Below are positions 22,198-33,900 of a DNA stretch of 64,000 bases, one piece after another. Numbering within the stretch: position 1 is the stretch's first letter; every line of letters starts with the position of its first letter. Origin of the DNA: Strigamia acuminata (taxonomy: Eukaryota > Arthropoda > Chilopoda > Geophilomorpha > Linotaeniidae); contig OX442314.1 of NCBI GenBank assembly GCA_949358305.1, positions 52,709,369 through 52,773,368 of the forward strand, in the 5' to 3' direction. Both the position numbers and the translations under genes were made by a program. Under the pieces are notes generated by a model, which worked only from the letters and a program-made list of their open reading frames with translations, was not told the origin of the DNA and did not search any database.

Positions 22198-22937
22198 ATG
22201 TCGAAATGCCAAATTAATTCGCAGCCATCATTGCCAAATTTTCCTCATGAATTCACGGAATTGCTCTTGGCGCAAACAGTGGATGGGAAATCGTTCTTTC
22301 GAACCACGTTGATCGTCGGAGGTGGACACTCAATATGTGTGTTTACATCTGGTGATTTACTGCCTGTCTTGTCCGACGCAAGGGAAGTGCATATTGATGG
22401 GACTTTCAAGGTCGCGCCCAGAATATTTTACCAGTTGTGTGTAGTCCATGTGATAGCTTACGATTACGTGTTCCCAGTCGTGTTCACATTAATGACCAAC
22501 AAGTCCGAGGCGGCTTATCGCTTACTATTGGCATATGTTCACCGCTTAGCACCACGAATGGCCCCGAGAATCATTATGTCCGATTATGAACGCGCAATCC
22601 AGAATGCAGCAAGGAGAGAGTTTCCGCAGGCTCAAATTTCGGGGTGCTTCTTTCACTTTACACAAGCTGTATGGCGGAAAGTGCAAGAGTTAGGCTTGGT
22701 TCTTGATTTCCGTGAGGATGAGGATCTTAGGAAGGCCATAAACATGTGATGGCTCTCGCCTTGCTACCTGCGCTTCGAATTCCTGAAGGATTAGAAGCAA
22801 TTCGCAGTTTTGTTATCGCCCGTGGATTCATTTTGCCGGCATTAAACCAACTATTAGCGTACATGGATCGGACGTGGGTGCACATAACTACGCCGGAAGT
22901 ATTCTCCGTGTATTCGTTACTTAGACGTCTAAAATAA
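22198..22937 (+). pseudogene. MULE-type transposase relic 2
   Basis: From an ATG at 22198 the frame reads through VHIDGTFKVAPRIFYQL, MSDYERAIQNA and GCFFHFTQAVWRKVQELG, which are the catalytic-core landmarks of MULE transposases (Asp in DGTF, Asp in SDYE, and the C..H motif in GCFFH). A frameshift near 22745 moves the continuation (ALLPALRIP..) to the next frame, which stops at 22937. The N-terminal zinc finger and C-terminus are absent. Better preserved than relic 1. Confidence 0.8.
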
Positions 22938-22969
22938 AAAATGAGATTGTTTTCTGGCTATGTTAGTTA

Positions 22970-23161
22970 TACCTTGTGTATTACTGTCAGGTAGAGGACC
23001 ACATTAAAAATGCCTTCAGAAGGGATCTAGATAATAACCCACGTATTTTGCACAAAATTACAGATTTGCATGTTTATTTCACTTGTGCGGGGAAGATGCG
23101 AGCAAAATTTGCCACTCAAATTTTAAGCAAATCAGTGGAAAAAACTGTTGCTAGATACTGT
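22970..23161 (+). pseudogene. P-element-like transposase fragment, left part
   Basis: An open stretch with LDNNPRILHKITDLHVY and GKMRAKFATQILSKSVEKTVARY resembles the region of P-element/THAP9 transposases in which a capsule of conserved residues ends in LAAQVLSxSV. The frame is cut at 23161 by the TIR element 23162-25430 and resumes at 25434. Confidence 0.5.
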
Positions 23162-25430
23162 AGGGGGTTTCATTAAATGAGTGATTAGTTGATTACTTTG
23201 ATTACTTTGATTAGTTGATTATTTGATGTATCATGTGATTGGATTCAACCAATCCTGAGAATAATCATTTCATCAAATAAGCAACTAATCAAGTAATCAA
23301 GTTATGACGGTTACGTCATAATGACTAAATTCACCGATAGATGGCGTTTTCTACTTTTAGCGGCAGATTTAACCAGAATAGAAGATTTAGTGCTAAAACT
23401 ACATAAAACTGAGTTTTATGTGGAGCTAACATTATATCCTTGTATATTTATTAGTTTAAAGGCTTATTGGACCGTTTATGACATTATTCAGAGAATATAT
23501 CATAAACCCAAGTTGAAAGGTTACTCACCTTTGCGCACCTGCACCAATTATGGACACCCTGTGGATTTGAGTCAAAGACTTAATCCAAATTGTGTCCCCG
23601 CTATCCAGTTCCTGTCCTGACCTAGGAGAGAGCTAAGTCCTGGGTATCCAGTTCCTGTTTAGCATCTGGAAGTCATCTAATTGAGCAAGTGGCCTCAGAA
23701 TCCGACCTCTCACTCAGTGATTGGAGGGATTCCGAGGACTCATGTCCCCATTGGAGCATTGGAAGTTCCATTGTGCTCTAAGAGCATATATTCCCTTGCA
23801 ACCGGAAATACAACGCTCTTGTCATGATATTTGTTGAACACTTACTTACTTGAGCCCGCATATATATTTATATGCATTCCCCGCCTTAAATGGTGCTGCT
23901 TACCATGGCCTGTGGTGAAATGCGGATTGTTGCAAGACAATCTTTGGGTGCTATCGAAACGATGGCGCATCACCAGCCTTTGACTGAGGTTGACGCTACG
24001 GATAATGTTGTGTTCCGTGAGTACGACCCTGGATGAGGAAACCTCCATCCTTGTCTGTGGTCATGACCATCCGGACTGGCGAGGAATCAGGCCTGGACGG
24101 GCATTTAGTACTCGCTAGGCTAGGTGACGCCGCGGGATTGGGCGATGGATGATGTTTGCCGCCAAATCCTGTGAGGCAGACGGCGACTGTGTGATCGCGA
24201 GGATACCGGGCTGAGCGATGGATGACGTTTACCGTTCGGATCCGGTAGGATTTCATATTTGTACTTTTACAGCTTGGATTTAGCCAACTCAGTTGTATAA
24301 ATCATTTCATCGTATCATGATGTAAAACGAAGTTTTACTCACGATAAAGAACTCGATTGACACAGAACCGGAAGTAAACATTACAGCAAACAAATGATAA
24401 CCAAATTTGCTTGTTGTAATCCAGATGACAACTTAATGACATTTGACTCACGACATATACTCATCGAGTTATGTGTGACGCCTGAATATCATTATTTCCC
24501 ACATGATGAATTATTTACGTCATACTTGATAACAAAAGTATGCGTAATCCAAACAGCATAACAGCAATACTCTATGCAAATATCTTAGATATTTACATGA
24601 GATTGTGACAATGTGGAATAAGTCAACCGCACAGCCTCGGATACCGCCATTACAGAACCAAACCAGAGACCAGTCAGCCCGACGATAGATGACATCTTTA
24701 CTCCATGCGAATACGATGTATTGACCCATCTATTTCGGAGCCCAGGACACCAATCGTATTATCACTGGCCATCTTTGTAGGCCATTTTATTTATATAACG
24801 GAGTTATACTAAATAAATGTCATATGATTTGAGAAAACCCACGACTCCATTTTATTTACACTATTGCAATAATTCACTTTCATTTATTGTTAAACTTGTT
24901 CTCGTGAGCTTTTAGTAGTTTGACATAGCTTTTCTCGACCAAGTATTGTAAAATATTTGCGCCGAAAGAACATTGTCACAAAGTAATCATCCCAAACCAC
25001 GATTTTCTGCTGACTTGGGCCGATTATAAGTGCTCTCTCAACTCAAACCAACATGGCGGCGCCACACCCGCTTCAACTACACAAGGTCAAAATACAACAA
25101 AGTGTGCTCAGTTCAGGTGAAACTAAACACATTAAACAAGTTAGGGAGTTGCAATTGTTACTTGTAGCAACTTTTTTTAAACAATTGCAACGTATCTAGC
25201 TTACATTTTAAACAATTCCGCCCATCGAAACAATCTACAAGTTACGGTTGCTCGCATCAGCTTTTCAGGTTGCCCATGTGACAAACACAGAAAGTCATGT
25301 GACCTTCACATAATCACACATACCAATAATCACATAATCAGATTTTTTGTTGGGCCCTCAATAATTGAGTGATTATGATTATTGCAATAATCAAAGTAAT
25401 CAACTAATCACTCATTTAATAAAACCCCTT
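23162..25430. mobile_element. 2.27-kb nonautonomous DNA transposon with TIRs
   Basis: The ends are inverted repeats of about 40 bp: left starts AGGGGGTTTCATTAAATGAG and right, complemented, starts AAGGGGTTTTATTAAATGAG, continuing TGATTAGTTGATTACTTTGATTA. TGT flanks both ends (23159-23161 and 25431-25433), a 3-bp duplication. A second copy of the host sequence at 25850-25880 reads straight through without it, which shows an empty site. Subterminal AATCAAGTAATC-type motifs are abundant. No transposase is recognisable inside. Superfamily uncertain. Confidence 0.75.
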
Positions 25431-25433
25431 TGT

Positions 25434-25560
25434 GGTGATGAATCAAGTAAAACACAACAATTCATTTCACATTTCAATAGCTGGTTTGATATGTTCAACA
25501 TGCGTAATTGCTTTGAAGGCAATATACTTTCAAAAATCGAAACGGCGCTATAACTAATTG
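25434..25560 (+). pseudogene. P-element-like transposase fragment, right part
   Basis: Continues the fragment cut by the TIR element: residues QQFISHFNSWFDMFNMRNC fit the C-terminal FxxxFDxLNVR block of P-element-type transposases. It ends in a stop near 25551. Confidence 0.5.
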
Positions 25561-25774
25561 ACCTGAAAATTGTCCATAAATCCGTAATGCCTTTTACCAA
25601 AGCGGCACATTATACCCTTATGCCTCCGAGGGTTAATACATATTTTTTTAGTTAAAAACCATTCCACCCGAATTCGTTAATCACCCAATCACGGCATTCT
25701 GTTGTCGGCTGCTTGATGTTGTATCAAACGACCACCAAAACAAACTATTTGCAGAAACAAGCAAAATGAATAAA

Positions 25775-25990
25775 TTATGTGTGCAAATTGTGCGGGGAAG
25801 ATGTGAGCAAAATTTGCCACTCAAATTTTAAGCAAATCAGTGGAAAAAACTGTTGCTAGATACTGAGGTGATGAATCAAGTGAAACACAACCATTCATTT
25901 CACATTTCAATAGCTGGTTTGATATGTTCAACATGCGTAATTGCTTTGAAGGCAGACCTAAAAGAAATGAAGAGCTCAATCATTACGCAC
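25775..25990 (+). repeat. Second copy of the P-element-like fragment, empty site
   Basis: Repeats the sequence of 23090-23160 joined directly to that of 25434-25530 with small changes and stops, so it lacks the 2.27-kb insertion. It therefore documents the pre-insertion state. Confidence 0.75.
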
Positions 25991-26595
25991 CAACTAGTGA
26001 CACGAGATTAATAGTAAATATTTTACTTTTTTCTCATACACCTTTTGCTTCAACTTATAATTTTTTTTCAGCATCCTGAAGATGTTTCTCTCATGTATCA
26101 TCAAAGTTGAGAAGATCCAAGTTTGATAGATCACAATTATTCTAATTCTCAGACTAAAGAGAGTGGGATTTTCATTTCTAAAAGAAGTCAAACTGATTTT
26201 CTGCACTTCAGTACTGATTTACTCAGTGAATGTGAATTTTCATTTTTTACCTCTTTAACAAAGCTATTGCTTTTTGCCTTGGCAGCAAGCCTTTGCCCTT
26301 AAACTATCCACAAAAACAGTAAGCTACAGTTCCCTGATCAATAATTATTTTTGCGACCAGCTGCCCCTGCAGGCTGATCACTGCACTGCAACAACAATGC
26401 ACTTGTGCAGCTCTTGCACCTCTCGTGTTTCTCTGGCACATCTGTTGAGGTCTTCCGCAACCAGATGGAGCTGCAAGCCTTTGATTGGTGGAATCGGGCC
26501 CTGGGAGTAACTTTCGAGAAATGGGTGGGCCCCTTAGCAGCCCGCAGAGTTGTTCCTTGAACCAGCACGGTTAGGTCCGTCCGATCACTCGCAAT
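25991..26595. other. No recognised gene
   Basis: Probably decayed transposon sequence continuing from the left. An open minus-strand frame of 136 codons at 26338-26748 matches nothing known to me. Confidence 0.3.
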
Positions 26596-26812
26596 TTTAA
26601 TGAGATTGGACCTCTTGTTTAAAGATTTAGGCAGTATTTGGCAGTTTAATATATCAGCAAACCAAGCTTCAGAAATTTTTAAAATTAATATAAAATTATT
26701 ACGATGTGCTCTCCAAAGTGTGATTTTCTGGTTACCTAGAGAGACCATTCGTGCAAATTTGCCTGTAGCATTTAAGAAGTATTATAAAAAAACCAGCAAT
26801 TTGAAGAATTAA
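26596..26812 (+). pseudogene. DDE_4-type transposase fragment
   Basis: The frame has RLDLLFKDLG, then VIFWLPRETIRANLPVAF, resembling the stretch just before the first catalytic block of DDE_4 transposases (WPSRE..P..F). It ends 34 bp before element B. The stretch contains no catalytic Asp and is a remnant. Confidence 0.5.
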
Positions 26813-26846
26813 GAAAAACAACTTACGCTGTATGTATTCATTACAC

Positions 26847-27826
26847 TGTGGTGATCTCAAAATATTCACCAACTTAGAAGATAAAATTAATTGTCTTCTA
26901 ATTAATTTGACTGTGGCACACGCCAAGTCAGATCATGTGACCGAGGGGAGAAATCCTCTCTAGGCACATATCACCCCAGGTTGTCCGGGGTGAAAACGGT
27001 TATTAGCCGTTATGGTGCAATATGGTGTAATAACCACTAGTTGCACCCATTTGAGCTAAGTGCGCAGGTTTTCTGCGCAATATTGAAGCGTGCTGGGCTC
27101 GCGCCTTGGCTCAAATCGTGACTCTGAAAAATACAACAACAACCTCAACATCACTGCTTTTGCTCCTGAAAGAAAAGTATTGATAGAGGACCGTTGTAAC
27201 TCAGTTTCACCTGCTATCTTTGTGCCACCCAAAGCACAAAGCCAGCAATTCTGCTTGAATTAGCCGTAGCTAATTCCAGCAATCGAGAAGAGAAGTTTCC
27301 CGACGATCGTGAACCATCGCCGTCGCTGTTGCGCGAACGACAGCCACCGCCATCGTACGAGAGCCGGACGCCTACAGCCGTCAACCACCGCCGCCGAGCC
27401 GTCGCACGAGCCGTAGAAGAAACCCACGAGAACCATCGTCTTCGACCATCGTTCGTGAGTTTGCCGAAGACGAAGACATTTGCCTTCGCTCAACAACATC
27501 GCGTTGTTTAAGCGCCATTTCTGACGCTTTGTAGCTTGCAACAGTCGTTGCAAGCCCTTCCTTTGTTTCATTGTTTCCCGCTCATTTTATTCTTGCGACT
27601 TGTCGCATTTCGTGATATTCATAATCATTATTAATATATATTGTAATTTAAACCGAATAAATAATTGTGTGATTTTTATTACCATAATAAACTGTCTTTT
27701 TATTCCTATTTTCGTAAACTTAACCCTAGACAAGTTTCGGCCGCGATATAAGTCTTGTTAAGCATTCACCTGCGGTTTCGTGCTTATTTATTAGAAATAA
27801 GTGCGATAATAACCCGGATCGCAGCA
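26847..27826 (+). repeat. Element B 5' LTR
   Basis: Starts TGTGGTGATC, ends CGCAGCA. It has AATAAA at 27656-27661 and 27686-27691 and an AT-rich TATA-like segment near 27632. A perfect hairpin TGCGCAG..CTGCGCA lies at 27061-27078, and CACCCC..GGGGTG near 26971. Confidence 0.93.
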
Positions 27827-27828
27827 CG

Positions 27829-27846
27829 TGGGGGCCCGTCCGGGAT
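27829..27846 (+). other. Element B primer binding site, tRNA-Pro-like
   Basis: TGGGGGCCCGTCCGGGAT begins 2 bases after the LTR. It complements a tRNA-Pro 3' end with one mismatch to the sequence I recall, better than in A and C. Confidence 0.75.
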
Positions 27847-27939
27847 AGTCATTGTATAAATTTTGATAGTTTAAAATTTACCCGCCATTTTTATCTTGCT
27901 TATCTTTCTTCTCTATCCTTTCTAAATCCTCATTGAAAA

Positions 27940-30900
27940 ATGGCGACTCCTTCAGAGAAGAGACCGAAAGGAAGGCCGGCGAAGAGACGAGTGGCGATCG
28001 ATCTACCAGTCGTGGATCAAGAAGTGACTGAGTCACAAGAACTGTTTGAAGCCATGGATCAAACAGCTAACTGTAACTCGGCACAGTTAATCGTGAATGA
28101 ATTCACGCAAGCGTTGGAGCGACAACAGCCATCCCCGCCAAGCGGCCAGTTGGACTTAAATAATCCAACTGGAAGTGGCCGTTCCAAGACGCAAAACGAT
28201 GATTTGAATTTACGAATTCAATCGTCAAGTGCGGAGCACTCGCTGAATTCATCACCGGTTCAAGGTGCAGCACAGCAAGATTCTGAGAACTCCAATATGG
28301 AAGTTTCTCATTCTCCCGTGCGTGTTACCATGATGGACGCACTCCGTGAGCAAGCTAGGCTCGAGGGAGTAAAAGTCACTAGCGAAATGACTGTGGAACA
28401 AATCCACAAAGCTATGGTTCGCAAACAAAGCCAAAAAGACGTTGAAATCGTCAGAACAAGCTTGCAAGCAGAGTTCGAGCGAATGCATGCAGAAATGCAG
28501 CAGCAAAATGCCGAACTAAAACAACAACGTGCGAATGACCATGTTAAGTTGTTACAATTAGAGCAGGAAAAAGCTTCCTGGCTAATTACTGACGAAGAGC
28601 AACAACAAAGGCTCGAGCAACTAAATCAAGCACAAAAAGATTTAGAAATTGCTAATGAAAATTTGAGATTGGCCAACGCAAATTTGCGAGAAGCCAACAC
28701 AAATTTAATGACTGCCGAACTAACCGCCCCAGTTCGAGCGAGGGAAGTAATTCCCTCCACTTCTCGAAATTACGAGAATTATGCTGCAGAACAAGCAGCA
28801 AGAGCTAAGAGATTAGCACAACGAGAAAACGAAGTATTTCTCGCTCGACAGCAGTCTGTAATTGATGCTGGTCAAGCCGCCAAAAGTCAAAGTACTGCAG
28901 AGCAGTTATTACGTGCCGACTTAGCTGCGCAAGCTCGTGAAAACGAAATTCTTCGCGCAGATCTATTGACGGTACAAGAGAACTTTGCAGTAGTCGTACA
29001 AAAAGTACAAGACGTTTGCGGCGAAGATAATTTTGCAAAGCCAGCCCCAGTTTTGCAAAAAGGTGCTTCCAAATCACCTGAGTTGATTGATTTAACATCA
29101 GCTAAACCAAAAGTCAGTCGACAATCAAGTTGGACTGACAGTGATGACTCACGCAGTAGTCGTGGAAGCCGTAATAGTCATCACAGTCGCAAAAAGCGAA
29201 AGCGACAACCAGACCCGACCGAATATCATTCCCCAAACGTTCCGCAAAATTCGGATCGATTCTTTAGCAATAGTGACCGATTAATCGGATTGCTAGAGAG
29301 AAAAAATAAAGAACGTGAGAAACCACACGATCGTGGACGGTCACACGATAATCCGCGAGAAGGCTCACCGAAACGAGATTGTCATAACGACATCCGTGAT
29401 GGGCCGAGGTACCGTGGAAATCCACCAGGTGGTGACCCACCGGGTGGAGACAGTTCAGATGGACATGGAGGTGGCCACTCACGTGACCACAATTCGAATG
29501 GCAATCGAAATGGAAGGGGACCACCAAATGGAGACCGTCGTCCGCCAGATGGCGACGATCCTCCGGACCCTGATCCGCCGCCAAATCCGAATCATGAATC
29601 TGCGTCAGATACAGATTCCTCACGCCCCAGTGTGAGAGGGCGATCTCGTCACAGAACACGTAGTAGAACTCAAAGACCCGATTTCTACACGAAGGATGAG
29701 ATTGACCAGTTGTTGAGGCAAAATGCTCAACAACAGCGAAAAAGCAGAAGGGATAAAATTATTTTGCAAAAAATAAATGAATTTACTTCTGATAAATGGA
29801 CTCATCAAACAACAGATGAAAAGTTCATTAGATGGGATCGAGTTATCCCACATGCCTATAATGGAAATTGGCAAGCAGGGTCAAACCTCTTGCTGGAAAT
29901 ATTCGAACTAGGCAAGGTTCACAGTTTTGGCTGTGAAGGTGCATTGGCCCATCTAGTACCAAGAATACTGGTTGGCGATGTCAAGGAGTGGTTTCGCAGG
30001 AAAGACTTCACGAAGTGGGATGACTTCGTTAAACAATTTATGTTTAAATTTGGTGAATCGAGCGAAGACATCAAGACGCTCTGGAGATGTCTTAAGCAAC
30101 GAAAAGGCGAAAGCTTACATTCGTACATGCTAAGAGCAGAGAATCTGCTTGGCAGAATGCCACATGCTGTTACTGATGCAACAGCAGATGATCAGTTCAG
30201 AGCTGGTCTCACAGAATATAGTAAAAATATTCTGATGATGTCGGACGCTCCCGACCCGGGGAAATTCTCCGAGCTAAACGAGTTCATGGAGGTCAATCAA
30301 TTACGCATTGACGAAAAGTACAAAGCTTACCTTACAGATACCGAAAGGTCAGCGTACTTAAAGCGAGAGAAAAGACTCGCTGAGCAAAACAATGAAACCT
30401 TCAATGGTTTGAAATTGTTGCAGCCACCTAGTTACGAAGACTTTCTAGACGAGGTGGAAGGGAAGAGTTCGAAAAAAGAATCTTCCAAAAAGGACGTCAA
30501 AAATCCTCATTCAGTTCCTAAGTTACATGCAAATATAACTGGAGCTGAAACTCCGTCGTCTGAAGCTGAAGAAGCTGAAGAGGAGGAGGAAGCAGGAGAT
30601 GAGACGTTGGCTTTATTAGCCAAAGCAGCGGCGTTGTTAGCAAAAAATAACCCCGTTGCAGGCAAATGGAAGCCAAGAATGAAATCAAAAAATGTTTCTT
30701 TTGACGCATCAAAGGTGAATACCGAAAGGAATTCAAAGTCACCTGCGGTGTCGCCAGAGCGCCGGTCTGACGCTCGTTCTCGTTCTGCCTCACCAGCAGC
30801 AACAAAAAAGAAATCGCCTGCCACTGATCCATGCAATTTATGCAAAAAATTAGGGCATTGGCAAAAAGACTGTCCATCCTCTAAAAAGGACAAACCAGTG

Positions 30901-30963
30901 TCAACAGCTGAGTTTGAAAAAGCAGTCAAGATCATAACTGACATGTTTCAAAAAAACTTGTAG
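27940..30963 (+). CDS. gag: Element B Gag
   Basis: This 1007-aa protein starts at ATG 27940 (AAAATGG). The N-terminal 150 residues are polar. Residues about 155-310 are Gln/Glu/Leu-rich with heptad-like periodicity and probably form a coiled coil. Residues about 400-590 are Ser/Arg- and Gly/Pro/Asp-rich. A capsid-like region with WDDFVKQFMFKFGESSED (about 680-800) follows, then an acidic stretch and one CCHC zinc knuckle CNLCKKLGHWQKDC at 965-978 for RNA packaging. It is the structural protein of the virus-like particle. The last sense codons form a slippery heptamer. The reading frame is intact. Confidence 0.92.
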   Translation: MATPSEKRPKGRPAKRRVAIDLPVVDQEVTESQELFEAMDQTANCNSAQLIVNEFTQALERQQPSPPSGQLDLNNPTGSGRSKTQNDDLNLRIQSSSAEHSLNSSPVQGAAQQDSENSNMEVSHSPVRVTMMDALREQARLEGVKVTSEMTVEQIHKAMVRKQSQKDVEIVRTSLQAEFERMHAEMQQQNAELKQQRANDHVKLLQLEQEKASWLITDEEQQQRLEQLNQAQKDLEIANENLRLANANLREANTNLMTAELTAPVRAREVIPSTSRNYENYAAEQAARAKRLAQRENEVFLARQQSVIDAGQAAKSQSTAEQLLRADLAAQARENEILRADLLTVQENFAVVVQKVQDVCGEDNFAKPAPVLQKGASKSPELIDLTSAKPKVSRQSSWTDSDDSRSSRGSRNSHHSRKKRKRQPDPTEYHSPNVPQNSDRFFSNSDRLIGLLERKNKEREKPHDRGRSHDNPREGSPKRDCHNDIRDGPRYRGNPPGGDPPGGDSSDGHGGGHSRDHNSNGNRNGRGPPNGDRRPPDGDDPPDPDPPPNPNHESASDTDSSRPSVRGRSRHRTRSRTQRPDFYTKDEIDQLLRQNAQQQRKSRRDKIILQKINEFTSDKWTHQTTDEKFIRWDRVIPHAYNGNWQAGSNLLLEIFELGKVHSFGCEGALAHLVPRILVGDVKEWFRRKDFTKWDDFVKQFMFKFGESSEDIKTLWRCLKQRKGESLHSYMLRAENLLGRMPHAVTDATADDQFRAGLTEYSKNILMMSDAPDPGKFSELNEFMEVNQLRIDEKYKAYLTDTERSAYLKREKRLAEQNNETFNGLKLLQPPSYEDFLDEVEGKSSKKESSKKDVKNPHSVPKLHANITGAETPSSEAEEAEEEEEAGDETLALLAKAAALLAKNNPVAGKWKPRMKSKNVSFDASKVNTERNSKSPAVSPERRSDARSRSASPAATKKKSPATDPCNLCKKLGHWQKDCPSSKKDKPVSTAEFEKAVKIITDMFQKNL
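30951..30957 (+). promoter_or_regulatory. -1 frameshift heptamer at end of element B gag
   Basis: CAA AAA AAC TTG TAG in gag phase contains A AAA AAC at 30951-30957, only one codon before the stop. A -1 slip continues in the open pol frame. No ATG precedes the protease in that frame (the first plausible triplet is GTG at 30984), which supports frameshifting. Confidence 0.8.
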
Positions 30964-33900
30964 ACGCAGATCCATCAGGTCTAGTGGACGCTGCGTCACC
31001 TCCGAAATCGGAATCAGAGAATGAAAATCTGAAGATAATGGAAGATGTTGGAGAAGTTATTGATGAATTAATTCGTCAAACAGAACTAAAAGAAAAAGAA
31101 TCTCTTGAGTTAAAAAAGGAGATTGTCGGCGAAACTCCGACTGAAGAAGACACTTCCAATATTAAAGATAAAGTCGAAGTTAAAGACGATAGACCAAGCT
31201 CAGTTCCAGAGACACCTGGAATTGAGGAGTGCATTAAGTTATTTGCAACTACAACTCTTGATACCAATGAGTTATTAGACGAACTACCTTTGGAGTCTCC
31301 AATTACAGTTCCTCATAAATTGCGCAAGTTTGAGTGCAAAGTGGCTGGAATACCAAACAGCCATGACCTTCCAACGTTGAAGTTAGAAACGTTAAAAGGT
31401 GTAATAACTGGAATGTTGGACTCAGGAGCAAATAAAAGCTTCCTAGCCACTTCAGTTATTAATCAATTAGGTCTAGAAAAATATCTACAACCTATCGGAC
31501 CTGGTGTCAGAGTTACGACGGCAAGTGAAGAAGTCACTCCAGATGGAACCATCCATCTTTCATTTCGATGGACACATGGCACGTTACGTCATCCGTTCAT
31601 CGTAATACCAAATAAGTATCCCATGGTACTATTGGGTTGCGATTTTATGAATAAGTTAAAAATCCAACCTAATCCGCAGACGATGTCTTGGAATTTCACG
31701 CAACCTGTGGATGCAGATTTACCCTACATTCCACAAGCGTTGCTGGAACGTTATTTGGAGAAAATAGAGGAACCCGATTCCTCATTTGTGACCTTTGCAA
31801 AAGCTTACGCTGCAAGTGTAACTCAAGGCAAAATTGATGAAGAGAATTTCATCCAAAAGTTAGTCGAAGAAGCTAACTTAAATTTGGAGCAATCCAAATT
31901 ATTAGAAAAGATGTTATCCAAACATAAAAGGATTATTTCTAAAGATCCAGGTAAAACACACCTGGTTAAGCACAAAATTGAGCTTGACACGGAGAAACCC
32001 ATCAGTGTCCCCTTTAAGAGCATAAACCCTCAAAAAAGGGAAATAATCAGACAACTTTGTCAAGACATGATTGACAAAGGCGTAGTCGTCAAAGCTGAAG
32101 GCGATTACGGAATGCGGCCAGTCCTAGTCATGCGACCAGGAAACGACCCACGCTTGTGCATTGATTTTCGCCCCATCAATACACATACTAAGTACAACCC
32201 ACCTCAAATGCCAACAATTGAGGAAATTCTGCGAGAAATCGGAGAATTCGAGTGGGTCAGTACTATAGATCTGACCAAGGGATATTGGCAGATAGAATTG
32301 CGACCTGAAGACAGAAAAAACTGCCTTCTGGAGCCCAATGGGAAGACTAATGTTTTTAGTCATGCCTTTCGGATTAGTAAACGCACCAACTACTTTCCAA
32401 GAATTGATGGAAAAGGTTTTGGGTGACGTTTATAGAAAATTTGCATGGGCATATTTGGATGACATAATTGTTGTATCCAAATCGTTCGAAGAACACATTA
32501 AACATTTAGATATAGTGTTTAAAAAATTGGCAGAAGCTAATTTACATGCGCATCCTGGCAAGACGCATCTCTGTAGAAAGGAATTAATTTTTCTAGGCTA
32601 CAAAGTAGGAGTAGAAGGACTTGCAGTAGACCCTAAAAAAGTCGCTGCAATTACGCAATTTCCGGCTCCTACCAATCTTAAGGAATTACAAAGATTTCTA
32701 GGCATGGTGAATTTCTTTCACCGCCTAATCAAGAATTTGGCCACTGTGGCAGAACCACTAAGGCCTCTCTTGAAGAAAGATGCGGAGTTCGATTGGGAAC
32801 TGCATCATCAAGCAGCATTCGACGCAATAAAAGACTTGCTTACGAATGCTGAAACAATGAAGATGCCTGACTTGTACATGCCATTTATTGTTCATACTGA
32901 CGCCAGTAGACAAGGGTTGGGTGCAGCCTTTACACAAAAGAAAAATGTGGATGGCCAAGAAGTCGAAATGCCATGCGTGTATGCAAGCAGAAGCTTGCAA
33001 CCCGCTGAAAAGAATTATACTGTGACAGAATTGGAATGTCTCGCAGTAGTATGGGGATTACGCAAATTTCGCCCATACTTAGAGTACACTACATTCACTG
33101 TACAAACGGATCACCAAGCACTTAAGTGGTTGATGTCGTTATCTGACCCGTCGGGCAGATTAGCTCGTTGGCAAATGGAGCTAATGGCGTATTCGTTCGA
33201 AATACAGTACGTCAAAGGTCCGCTAAATGTAATAGCAGACGCATTGTCTCGTGCACCTGTCAGCGCACCTGACGAACCAGAAGACGATGGCGATAATGAT
33301 GATTTATTATCGTATTGTCCATCTCCTTGCCGAAGTTGGCAAATGGGAAAATTGAATGAATTACCCAAGTCGATAATAGTTAATGAAGACGATCAAGCAT
33401 TAATCAATTTTTGTATTAACATGCATGATCCGTCAGGAACCCCTGACGTCGAATTAAGAGCCATGATGGCTAAAAAATTCGAGCTGCCAACAACAAATGT
33501 TTTAATTAAAGCATTTGCAGCTAAAATTGCTAAACAATTGGAATGTGATCCTCCAACGAGAGATGACATTATTGCAGAGCAAAAAGCAGACAAATTTTGC
33601 CAATATATTCGCAATTACTTATTAAATAAGCAATATCCAAGTTACATAGTAACTCGTCTTCAAAGAAGAAATTTTGAAAGACACGCGAGTACCTATCTCA
33701 TTGAAGAAGATATGTTACTCCATTATCATCCTACCTCTACCGATGAACTAGGGGAGGATGGTAGGGCACTTAAAGTTGTTGTGCCAAGAAAATTGATTTA
33801 TAAAATCATATGGTTGATGCACGGACATCCACTGTCCGGCCACCCAGGCATTGCGAGGACAATGTACAGAACTCGAAGAGTTTATACCTGGAAAGGTATG

